NCBI GenBank assembly: GCA_002470165.1
Contig: DKNF01000272.1
Location: forward strand, 860-12,994
Length of the DNA: 12,135 nt
Direction: 5' to 3'
Source: Betaproteobacteria bacterium UBA7395
Lineage (GTDB): Bacteria; Pseudomonadota; Gammaproteobacteria; Burkholderiales; Rhodocyclaceae
Both the position numbers and the translations under genes were made by a program. This document shows positions 6,505-12,135 of the stretch, piece after piece; the stretch's first letter is position 1; each line of letters opens with the position of its first letter. The notes beneath the pieces were generated by a model. The model worked only from the letters and a program-made list of their open reading frames with translations. It made no database searches and was not told the origin of the DNA.

Positions 6505-7395
6505 ATGAACGCGCAGCACCCGATTCCTGTCATCATGGTTGCCGACATTTCCGGCAGTGCTTCGCTTCATCAGCGTTTGAACGCGCAGGAAGCGGATCGG
6601 GCCATCGACCGTTGCATCAAGCGCATGAGCCGCTCGGTCGAAGGCTACCAGGGCAAGCTTCTGCAAACGGCCGGCGACGAGTTGCTGGCCGTTTTTCCGA
6701 GTGCCGAATCGGCCTGCCAGTCGGCCATCGACATGCACCAGCGGGTTGCCGACCTGCCGCCGATTTCCGGCCACAAACTCGGCATCCGCATCGCCCTGCA
6801 CGACAGCGACGGCACCGACGTACCGTCGGCCAGCAAGCTGACCAGCATCATGCGCATGGCGGCACAGGCGACCACCGACCAGATCCTGTGCAGCGGACCG
6901 GTTGTCCAGACCCTGCCGGCCAGCGCCGTCGTCCAGGCCAACCCGCGCCCGGACATCGACAATCTGTTCGAGCAGGATGCCATCGTCCCGGTATTCCAGA
7001 TTCACTGGCCCTCGCAGAATGGCGCGCCGGCACCGCAACACTCGATGTTCGGCCCACTCAGCCACAAGCTCGCCGAGCGCCTGTGTCTGCGCTACCGGGG
7101 CAAGGCTTACCTGATCGACGACAATACGCCGGTCCTCAGCCTGGGACGCGATCCTTCCTGCGCCATGCTGATCCAGAACCGCAAGGTATCGCGCATGCAC
7201 GCGCGCATCGAGCGCCGGCGCGATGGCTATTACCTGATCGACACCAGCACCAACGGCAGTTTCCTGAGCATGCAGGGCCGCCAGGAAATCGCCCTGCGCA
7301 AGCATGAAATCCTGCTCGAGGGCAGCGGTGTCGTGTGTTTCGGCAGCTCGCTCAACGATCCGGCGGCTGACCGGGTCGAATTCGAACACCTCTGA
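6505..7395 (+). CDS. Class III nucleotidyl cyclase-like domain fused to C-terminal FHA domain
   Basis: A 296-residue protein with two domains and no membrane segment. Residues 7-150 form a class III adenylate/guanylate cyclase-like domain. ADISGS (13-18) carries the first metal aspartate D14, and GDELLAVF (57-64) carries the second, D58. The dimer-arm segment IMRMAAQATTDQILCS (115-130) keeps R117. The usual substrate-selecting Lys four residues before D58 is Gln54, and the usual transition-state Asn four residues before R117 is Thr113. Cyclase activity is therefore uncertain. After a linker (150-195), a forkhead-associated domain has all its phosphothreonine-binding landmarks: G214-R215, S229-x-x-H232, and N250-G251. 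The FHA domain should bind phosphothreonine partners, possibly from a Ser/Thr kinase encoded elsewhere. The ATG at 6505 has no clear Shine-Dalgarno. The gene is convergent with hprK across 20 bp. Confidence 0.87.
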   Translation: MNAQHPIPVIMVADISGSASLHQRLNAQEADRAIDRCIKRMSRSVEGYQGKLLQTAGDELLAVFPSAESACQSAIDMHQRVADLPPISGHKLGIRIALHDSDGTDVPSASKLTSIMRMAAQATTDQILCSGPVVQTLPASAVVQANPRPDIDNLFEQDAIVPVFQIHWPSQNGAPAPQHSMFGPLSHKLAERLCLRYRGKAYLIDDNTPVLSLGRDPSCAMLIQNRKVSRMHARIERRRDGYYLIDTSTNGSFLSMQGRQEIALRKHEILLEGSGVVCFGSSLNDPAADRVEFEHL

Positions 7396-7401
7396 TCAGT
7401 C

Positions 7402-7415
7402 GCCGCCGGCGCGGC
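7402..7415. terminator. Possible bidirectional stem-loop between convergent genes
   Basis: GCCGC (7402-7406) and GCGGC (7411-7415) form a 5-bp GC-only stem with a 4-nt loop, in the 20-bp gap between the ends of the cyclase-FHA gene and hprK. There is no T tract on either side, so intrinsic termination is doubtful. The position is the main support. Confidence 0.25.
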
Positions 7416-8351
7416 TCAGACGTCCTCGTCGTTCATCATGCGGCTCTGCCGCTCGACGAAATCCTGCATGCTGTCGATGCCGCGATATTGCAGGATGGTG
7501 TTGCGCACCGCAGCTTCCATCAATACCGCCAGGTTGCGCCCGGCAGCCACCGGAATCACCACCTTGCGGATCGGCACGCCGAGCACATCCTGGCTTTGCG
7601 CGTCGAGCGGCAGACGCGGCGCGTCTTCCATGGACACCGTCCGCTGCAGGTGCACGATCAGCTTCAGCTTCATCTTGCGGCGCGAGGCGGTCTCGCCGAA
7701 GATGGTGCGGATGTTGAGCAGCCCGAGGCCGCGGACTTCGAGGAAGTCACGCAGCATCCCGGGGCAGCGGCCTTCGATGGTGGTCGGCGCGATCCGGGCC
7801 ATCTCGACCACATCGTCGGCAACCAGGCCATGGCCGCGCGAGATCAGCTCCAGCGCCAGTTCGGATTTGCCGACCCCGGAATCGCCGGTAATCAGCACGC
7901 CCATGCCGAGCACGTCCATGAACACGCCGTGCAGGCTGATGGTATCGGCCAGGCGGGCCGACAGGTAAATGCGCAGGTGATCGATGACCGCCGAACAGTG
8001 CTTGGGCGACAGGATCAGCGGCACGTCGGCGGCCTTGCAGGCATCGACGATGAATTCGGGGGGCTTCAGGCCGTCGGCAACGATCATCGCCGGCGTGCGG
8101 GCCGACAGCAGGTCGATGAACATCTGGCCGAAGCGCCGCTCACCGATACGCATGGCCCAGTCGTATTCGGCCTGCCCCATGACCTGCAGGCGTTCCGGGT
8201 GAATGATGTTGATGTGGCCGACGACGTCGGCACCGTAATTGCTGGCGGCCTTGAGCTCAATGCGCCGGTCGTTGCGCTGACCGGCCAGCCAGTTGAACAA
8301 CAGCTTCTCGCGGTTGTCCTGGTACAACTGCTCCAGGCTGATGTGCCGCAC
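7416..8351 (-). CDS. hprK: HPr kinase/phosphorylase
   Basis: A 311-residue bifunctional enzyme that phosphorylates and dephosphorylates HPr on its regulatory serine. The N-terminal domain (1-125) has the family-typical LYQDNREKL start. The C-terminal kinase domain has HGVFMDVLGMGVLI (141-154), then the Walker A motif GDSGVGKS (156-163, K162). VADDVV (177-182) supplies acidic active-site residues, and LEVRGLGLLNIRTIFG is the HprK signature loop. The start is GTG at 8351, 8 bp after the ptsN stop, and gives the normal family length. The upstream Shine-Dalgarno is weak, which suggests translational coupling to ptsN. In proteobacteria HprK works with an incomplete, regulatory PTS rather than with sugar import. 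It is the last gene of the minus-strand cluster; rapZ, which often follows in related genomes, is absent here. Confidence 0.97.
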   Translation of the reverse strand: MRHISLEQLYQDNREKLLFNWLAGQRNDRRIELKAASNYGADVVGHINIIHPERLQVMGQAEYDWAMRIGERRFGQMFIDLLSARTPAMIVADGLKPPEFIVDACKAADVPLILSPKHCSAVIDHLRIYLSARLADTISLHGVFMDVLGMGVLITGDSGVGKSELALELISRGHGLVADDVVEMARIAPTTIEGRCPGMLRDFLEVRGLGLLNIRTIFGETASRRKMKLKLIVHLQRTVSMEDAPRLPLDAQSQDVLGVPIRKVVIPVAAGRNLAVLMEAAVRNTILQYRGIDSMQDFVERQSRMMNDEDV

Positions 8352-8359
8352 GGCGCCGG

Positions 8360-8809
8360 TCAGGACTTCTTGAACAGTGCCAGCACCGCTTCGGCATCCG
8401 GGGCGGCCTGCAAGGCTTCGCGGAAGGCGCGGTCGGAAAAGCGCTGAGCCAGTTCTGACAGGATCTGCAGATGCTCTTCGGTGGCCTGCTCCGGCACCAA
8501 CAGCACGAACAGCAGGGTAACCGGACGGCCGTCCGGCGAATCGAAGGGAATCGGCGTCGCCAGACGGATCAGCGCGCCGGCAGCCTGCTGGAGGCCCTTG
8601 ATCCGGCCGTGGGGAATGGCCACGCCCTGGCCAAGGCCCGTGGAGCCGAGCTTTTCGCGTGCGAACAGGCTGTCGAAAATCAACGAACGCGACATGTCGA
8701 GCCGGCTTTCGAACAGCATGCCGGCCTGTTCAAAAACGCGTTTCTTGCTGCTCGCATCCAGGTCGAGCAGGACCTGATCGGCAGTCAGAATGTTGTCTAG
8801 AGGGTTCAT
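8360..8809 (-). CDS. ptsN: PTS IIA-like nitrogen-regulatory protein (EIIA-Ntr)
   Basis: A 149-residue EIIA of the fructose/mannitol type, acting as a regulator in the nitrogen PTS branch. The phosphorylatable histidine is H67 in GVAIPHGRI. LGSTGLGQG just before it, and the PDGRPVTLLFVLLVPEQATEEHLQILSELA region after it, are typical of PtsN. In proteobacteria its phosphorylation state controls potassium transport, stress responses and other processes, though its targets in this organism cannot be read from the sequence. The ATG at 8809 gives the usual N-terminus (MNPLDNIL); an in-frame ATG at 8836 lies inside the terminator hairpin and is unlikely. The Shine-Dalgarno is weak. The gene follows hpf across a terminator and leads into hprK 8 bp downstream. 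Placement after rpoN-hpf is classical. Confidence 0.96.
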   Translation of the reverse strand: MNPLDNILTADQVLLDLDASSKKRVFEQAGMLFESRLDMSRSLIFDSLFAREKLGSTGLGQGVAIPHGRIKGLQQAAGALIRLATPIPFDSPDGRPVTLLFVLLVPEQATEEHLQILSELAQRFSDRAFREALQAAPDAEAVLALFKKS

Positions 8810-8814
8810 GGGAA

Positions 8815-8827
8815 CTTTGCAGCAAAG
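8815..8827. repeat. Perfect 6-1-6 inverted repeat before ptsN
   Basis: CTTTGC and GCAAAG flank a single base, ending 5 bp upstream of the ptsN ATG. It overlaps the T-rich tail of the hpf terminator and the place where a Shine-Dalgarno would sit. The one-base spacer rules out a normal RNA hairpin, so a protein-binding site or chance are the alternatives. Confidence 0.3.
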
Positions 8828-8850
8828 AAACCGCACCCCTCGGGGTGCGG
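8824..8850 (-). terminator. Rho-independent terminator after hpf
   Basis: A 9-bp perfect inverted repeat has arms CCGCACCCC at 8831-8839 and GGGGTGCGG at 8842-8850. In RNA this gives an 8-bp stem with a 4-nt loop. On the minus strand it is followed directly by TTTCTTT (8830-8824). It starts 10 bp after the hpf stop. It should end or attenuate the recA-lptB-rpoN-hpf transcript before ptsN. Confidence 0.85.
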
Positions 8851-8860
8851 TCGGTCAGGC

Positions 8861-9184
8861 TTAGTCGTCGATGTGCATGGACGGCTTTTCGCCACGATGG
8901 TGGTCCTGCATCTTCTGCTTGTACTTCTGGACCTGGCGGTCGAGCTTGTCGAACATGGCGTCGATGGCGGCGTAGAGATCGTCCCCGGCTTCTTCGACAT
9001 GCATGTCCTTGCCCGGAACGTGAACGGTGACTTCGGCCTTCTGCTTCAGCTTTTCAACGGAAAGCACGACGCTGGCGCCGGTAACCTTGTCGAAATGACG
9101 GAGTACGGGATCGAGCTTGTTCTCGACGTATTCGCGCAGTGCCGGGGTGACTTCGATATGGTGACCGCTGATTTGCAGATTCAT
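8861..9184 (-). CDS. hpf: Ribosome hibernation-promoting factor, short form
   Basis: A 107-residue HPF/YfiA-family protein that binds the small ribosomal subunit in the decoding channel and promotes dormant ribosome dimers. It begins MNLQISGHHIEVTPALREYV. The core has EVTVHVPGKDMHVEEAGDDLYAAIDAMFDKL in segments, with the D-YAAID-M--KL signature, then a basic tail (KYKQKMQDHHRGEKP). The length is that of the short form, lacking the C-terminal dimerisation domain of long HPF. The ATG at 9184 is supported by a strong AGGAG 6 nt upstream. The rpoN stop is only 14 bp upstream. rpoN-hpf is a classical pair, and hpf is followed by a strong terminator. Confidence 0.96.
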   Translation of the reverse strand: MNLQISGHHIEVTPALREYVENKLDPVLRHFDKVTGASVVLSVEKLKQKAEVTVHVPGKDMHVEEAGDDLYAAIDAMFDKLDRQVQKYKQKMQDHHRGEKPSMHIDD

Positions 9185-9198
9185 TTTTTCTCCTCTCT

Positions 9199-10653
9199 CT
9201 ACAGGGTCTTGCGTAAATTGACCGGCGGGATGTTGAGCGATTCACGGTATTTGGCAACCGTGCGTCGGGCAACGACAATTCCCTGCTGGCCTAGTATTTC
9301 GGATAATTGACTATCCGACAAGGGCTTCTTGCCATCTTCCGCCGAAATCAATTGCTTGATCAGGGCACGAATGGCCGTGGCAGAACAGGCACCACCGGTG
9401 TCGGTGGACACATGGCTGCCGAAGAAGTATTTCAGTTCGAAGATGCCGCGCGGCGTGGCCATGTATTTCTGGCTGGTGACGCGGGAAATCGTCGATTCGT
9501 GCAGGCCGAGCAGGTCGGCAATCTCGCGCAGCACCAGTGGCCGCATCGCCACTTCGCCATGTTCGAAAAACTGGCGCTGGCGGTCCACGATGGCCTGGGT
9601 GACGCGGTGGATGGTATCGAAACGCTGCTGGATGTTCTTGATCAGCCAGCGGGCTTCCTGCAACTGGCCGCTCAGGTTGCCGTTACCACGGCGCTGGCGG
9701 GCGAGGATGTCGGCGTACAGGCGGTTGACGCGCAGGCGCGGGTAGGCGTCCGGGTTGATGTAGGCCGTCCATTTACCCTTGAGCTTCTTCACGATCACGT
9801 CGGGCGTGATGTAGCGCGCTTCGTCCTGCGCGTAACCGGCGGCCGGCCGCGGATTGAGGCTGGTGATCAGCTCGTGCGCGCCACGCAGGATCTCGTCGTC
9901 GCAACCGGTCAGGCGGCGGATCTTGACGAAATCGCGGGCAGCCAGCAATTCCAGGTGCTTGTCGGCAATGGTCAGGGCCAGCGTGCGCTCGGCGCAATCC
10001 TCTTCGGCCTGCAACTGCAACAGCAGGCATTCGCGCAGGTCACGCGCACCGATCCCGGTCGGATCGAAATTCTGGATATGGCGCAGGGCGATTTCGAGTT
10101 CCTCGAGTTCGACTTCGTACTCGGGCGGCAGGGTTTCCAGCAGCTCTTCCAGCGGCGTGGCGAGATAGCCGTCGTCGCTGAGCGCTTCGATCAGGAAGCG
10201 GACCAGGCTGCGATCGCGATCGCTCAACTGGGTCATGCCCAACTGCCAGCCCAGGTGCTCGCGCAGGCTGACGCTGGAAGCGTGGGCATCCTGCGGATCG
10301 TTGTCGTCTTCCTCGTCGCGGCCGGCGCCGGTGAAGGTGCCGGCATCGCTGGACCAGCGATCGTCGTCGACATCGCCAGGCGTCATCGGCGGCTCGCCCT
10401 GGGCATCCTCGCGCGATTCGCTCGCCGGCGCAGGTTCGCTGACCGGTTTGTCGGGCGAATCGAACTGCTGGGCACCGGCGAAGGACTCGCCCGGCCCGTC
10501 ATCGTCGCGCTCGAGCATCGGGTTTTCCAGCAGGTAGCGTTCGATTTCCTGCTGCATCTCGACGGTCGACAACTGCAGCAGCTTGATCGACTGCTGTAAT
10601 TGCGGCGTCAGGGCCAGATGCTGCGAAAGCTTGAGCTGAAGTGCCGGTTTCAT
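9199..10653 (-). CDS. rpoN: RNA polymerase sigma-54 factor
   Basis: A 484-residue sigma-54, which directs RNA polymerase to -24/-12 promoters under AAA+ activators. The Gln-rich activator-interacting region I spans about 1-50 (LKLSQHLALTPQLQQSIKLLQL). It is followed by an acidic region II from about 50 to 115, rich in Asp, Glu and Pro. The core-binding domain covers about 120-300 and includes FDPTGIGARDLRECLLLQL. The DNA-binding domain follows, with a helix-turn-helix near VTSQKYMATPRGIFELKYFF. The RpoN box ARRTVAKYRE occupies 462-471, close to the C-terminus as expected. The ATG at 10653 gives the standard N-terminus MKPALQLKL. lptB ends 24 bp upstream and hpf starts 14 bp downstream, so the genes are probably cotranscribed. 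The Shine-Dalgarno is weak. Confidence 0.98.
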   Translation of the reverse strand: MKPALQLKLSQHLALTPQLQQSIKLLQLSTVEMQQEIERYLLENPMLERDDDGPGESFAGAQQFDSPDKPVSEPAPASESREDAQGEPPMTPGDVDDDRWSSDAGTFTGAGRDEEDDNDPQDAHASSVSLREHLGWQLGMTQLSDRDRSLVRFLIEALSDDGYLATPLEELLETLPPEYEVELEELEIALRHIQNFDPTGIGARDLRECLLLQLQAEEDCAERTLALTIADKHLELLAARDFVKIRRLTGCDDEILRGAHELITSLNPRPAAGYAQDEARYITPDVIVKKLKGKWTAYINPDAYPRLRVNRLYADILARQRRGNGNLSGQLQEARWLIKNIQQRFDTIHRVTQAIVDRQRQFFEHGEVAMRPLVLREIADLLGLHESTISRVTSQKYMATPRGIFELKYFFGSHVSTDTGGACSATAIRALIKQLISAEDGKKPLSDSQLSEILGQQGIVVARRTVAKYRESLNIPPVNLRKTL

Positions 10654-10677
10654 TGATGCAATCTTGGTTTGGCGAGG

Positions 10678-11412
10678 TCAGAGGCGGAAATGCTCGCCGA
10701 GATAAACCTTGCGTACACTCTCATTGTCGACAATTTCCTCCGGACGTCCAGAGGAAAGTACATGACCGGCGTTGATGATCACCGCGTGATCGCAGATGCC
10801 GAGCGTCTCGCGCACGTTGTGATCGGTGATCAGGACACCGATGCCGCGTTCCTTGAGGAAGCGGATGATCTTCTGGATTTCCAGCACGGCAATCGGATCG
10901 ACCCCGGCAAACGGCTCGTCGAGCAGGATGAAGCGCGGATTGGTGGCCAGCGCGCGGGCAATTTCGACACGCCGCCGTTCGCCGCCGGACAGTGCCGCTG
11001 CATTCACGTGGCGGACATGGGTGATGTGCAGTTCGTTGAGCAGGCTTTCCAGTCGCTGGCTGCACTCGTCGGGTGAAAGCTTCTGCAGTTCGAGCACGGC
11101 GAGGATGTTTTCCTCGACGTTGAGCTTGCGGAACACCGAGGCCTCCTGCGGCAGGTAGGACAGACCGGTACGGGCACGCGAATGCATCGGCTGGTGGGTG
11201 AGGCGCTCGTCGTCGATATAGACTTCGCCGCCATCGGCAGCCACCAGGCCGACGATCATGTAGAAACAGGTGGTCTTGCCGGCACCGTTCGGCCCGAGCA
11301 GACCGACCACTTCGCCGGAGCGCACCGAGAAGGAGACGTCTTCGACGACGGTGCGCGCCTTGTAACGCTTTTTCAGGTTGTGCGCGGACAGGGTGGCGGT
11401 TGGCTGGCTCAT
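10678..11412 (-). CDS. lptB: LPS export ABC transporter ATP-binding protein LptB
   Basis: A 244-residue ABC ATPase that drives lipopolysaccharide extraction from the inner membrane with LptF, LptG and LptC. Walker A is GPNGAGKTT (40-48, K46), the Q-loop glutamine is Q89 in LPQE, and the ABC signature is LSGGE (141-145). Walker B is FILLDE (161-166, E166), and the switch histidine is H198 in [33 protein letters not shown] and the [12 protein letters not shown] stretch are specific to LptB. The start ATG at 11412 overlaps the recX stop in ATGA, implying translational coupling. rpoN follows at 24 bp, the usual neighbour. The genes expected upstream, lptC and lptA, are replaced by recX here. Confidence 0.97.
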   Translation of the reverse strand: MSQPTATLSAHNLKKRYKARTVVEDVSFSVRSGEVVGLLGPNGAGKTTCFYMIVGLVAADGGEVYIDDERLTHQPMHSRARTGLSYLPQEASVFRKLNVEENILAVLELQKLSPDECSQRLESLLNELHITHVRHVNAAALSGGERRRVEIARALATNPRFILLDEPFAGVDPIAVLEIQKIIRFLKERGIGVLITDHNVRETLGICDHAVIINAGHVLSSGRPEEIVDNESVRKVYLGEHFRL

Positions 11413-11843
11413 TCTTCACTGGCTCCGCGCAGGGTCTGGCGGATCGCTTCTGCAGAAAAGCCGCGATATTGCAGGAAACGCATCTGTTTGGCACGTTCTT
11501 CTGCAGATTGGGGGGGCTGCCCGAACTTTTTCGCCCAGATCGCCCGGCAGCGCTCGCCCTCGTCGCCGGCCTCGGGCAGGGCGGCTTCGATGTCGCCATC
11601 GCTGACGCCCTTTTGCCGCAATTCCTGGCGCAGGCGGCCGTTGCCGTAGCGATTGGCGCGCGCCGAAACGCGCTGGCTGGCATAACGGGTATCCGACAGC
11701 AGGTGCTCGGCCTGCAAGGCATCGAGCACCGCCGTCAGGGCTTCTTCACTGTCGGCATGCGCCGCGAGTTTGGCATGCAGTTCGGCCCGGCTGTGATCCC
11801 GCCGGGTCAGGCACTGCAAGGCACGCACCCGCAGATCAGCCAT
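11409..11843 (-). CDS. recX: Regulatory protein RecX
   Basis: A 144-residue RecX, which binds RecA filaments and limits or modulates their extension. The all-helical repeat layout is visible: [19 protein letters not shown] near the N-terminus, then [33 protein letters not shown] in the middle with the conserved D-RYA and G--R---EL-QKG pattern. [16 protein letters not shown] closes the third repeat near the C-terminus. The ATG at 11843 overlaps the end of recA by 8 bp, and the stop overlaps the start of lptB by 4 bp. It is therefore likely translated in coupling with recA, at lower level, as is usual for recX. Confidence 0.95.
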   Translation of the reverse strand: MADLRVRALQCLTRRDHSRAELHAKLAAHADSEEALTAVLDALQAEHLLSDTRYASQRVSARANRYGNGRLRQELRQKGVSDGDIEAALPEAGDEGERCRAIWAKKFGQPPQSAEERAKQMRFLQYRGFSAEAIRQTLRGASEE

Positions 11844-12135
11844 TGGCGGCCTTGCTCGGTTTGATCACAGTGGTGCTCGCCGCCTCGCGGATGCCGGCTT
11901 CGATTTCCTGGGCAATTTCCGGGTGCGACTTGAGGAACTCGCGGGCGTTGTCCTTACCCTGGCCGATCTTCTCGCCCTTGTACGAATACCAGGCCCCGGA
12001 TTTGTCGACCAGCTTGTGAGCGACGCCCATTTCGACGATCTCGCCCTCGCGGGAAATCCCCTCGCCGTAGAGGATGTCGAAGATGGCCTCGCGGAACGGC
12101 GGCGACACCTTGTTCTTGACCACCTTGACGCGGGT
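11836..12135 (-). CDS. recA: Recombinase RecA, C-terminal 99 residues (5' end outside window)
   Basis: The frame runs off the right edge of the window and codes for the C-terminal third of RecA, the ATP-dependent recombinase and co-protease of the SOS response. The visible part starts [14 protein letters not shown]. It continues through [18 protein letters not shown] and the strongly conserved [24 protein letters not shown] segment, then ends in the C-terminal domain helix and a short tail ([13 protein letters not shown]). The tail lacks the run of acidic residues found at the end of E. coli RecA. The Walker motifs and DNA-binding loops lie outside the window. The promoter and any SOS box are also outside. 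The stop codon overlaps the recX start region by 8 bp. Confidence 0.97.
   Translation of the reverse strand, partial: TRVKVVKNKVSPPFREAIFDILYGEGISREGEIVEMGVAHKLVDKSGAWYSYKGEKIGQGKDNAREFLKSHPEIAQEIEAGIREAASTTVIKPSKAANG

Noticed and set aside
6469..7389. A 306-codon open frame on the minus strand opposite the cyclase-FHA gene
   Set aside because: It mirrors the whole plus-strand gene, which has two recognisable domains, a promoter and correct ends. The antisense translation shows none.
7488..8447. A 319-codon open frame on the plus strand opposite hprK and ptsN
   Set aside because: It is antisense to two well-conserved genes and crosses their junction, with a low-complexity Gln/Ala/His-rich translation typical of shadow frames.
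9307..10599. A 430-codon open frame on the plus strand opposite rpoN
   Set aside because: It lies wholly antisense to a clear sigma-54 gene, its translation shows no recognisable domain, and such frames are common opposite high-GC genes with strong third-position bias.

Overview
The window is GC-rich chromosomal DNA from a Gram-negative bacterium, most likely a betaproteobacterium; Rhodocyclales (Dechloromonas/Azonexus-like) is my best guess. The reasons are a ptsN-hprK pair directly after rpoN-hpf, an NDUFA9-like SDR gene beside an E. coli-type cca, a DUF1631 protein, and uniformly high-GC codon use. I see no rRNA, tRNA, CRISPR array, insertion sequence, prophage gene or other sign of recent transfer.

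Left part (1-4300). The 3' end of a DUF1631 gene is followed by a short promoter region holding a perfect 14-bp palindrome. Next come an NDUFA9-like atypical SDR gene and, 16 bp later, cca (tRNA CCA-adding enzyme). A small DUF2905 membrane protein gene on the minus strand overlaps the 3' end of cca. It is divergent from an alpha/beta hydrolase gene, whose 3' end overlaps a small YjfB-like gene on the minus strand.

Middle part (4300-7400). A MidA/NDUFAF7-type methyltransferase gene (minus) is divergent from ttcA (plus, tRNA 2-thiocytidine synthesis). After ttcA, a near-consensus sigma-70 promoter precedes a gene fusing a class III nucleotidyl cyclase-like domain to an FHA domain. Two of the cyclase's usual active-site residues are replaced.

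Right part (7400-12135). A long minus-strand cluster reads, in transcription order: recA (5' end missing), recX, lptB, rpoN, hpf, a Rho-independent terminator, ptsN, hprK. recA/recX and recX/lptB overlap, and the other gaps are short. The cluster joins DNA repair (RecA and its modulator RecX), LPS export (LptB ATPase), sigma-54, ribosome hibernation (HPF), and a regulatory phosphotransfer branch (EIIA-Ntr and HPr kinase/phosphorylase).

Most of the window is ordinary housekeeping sequence, and I do not see a convincing undescribed multi-gene system. The points most worth a second look are the cyclase-FHA protein with altered catalytic residues, the palindrome before the SDR gene, lptB attached to recA-recX instead of lptC-lptA, and two homologues of mitochondrial complex I-associated proteins within about 4 kb.
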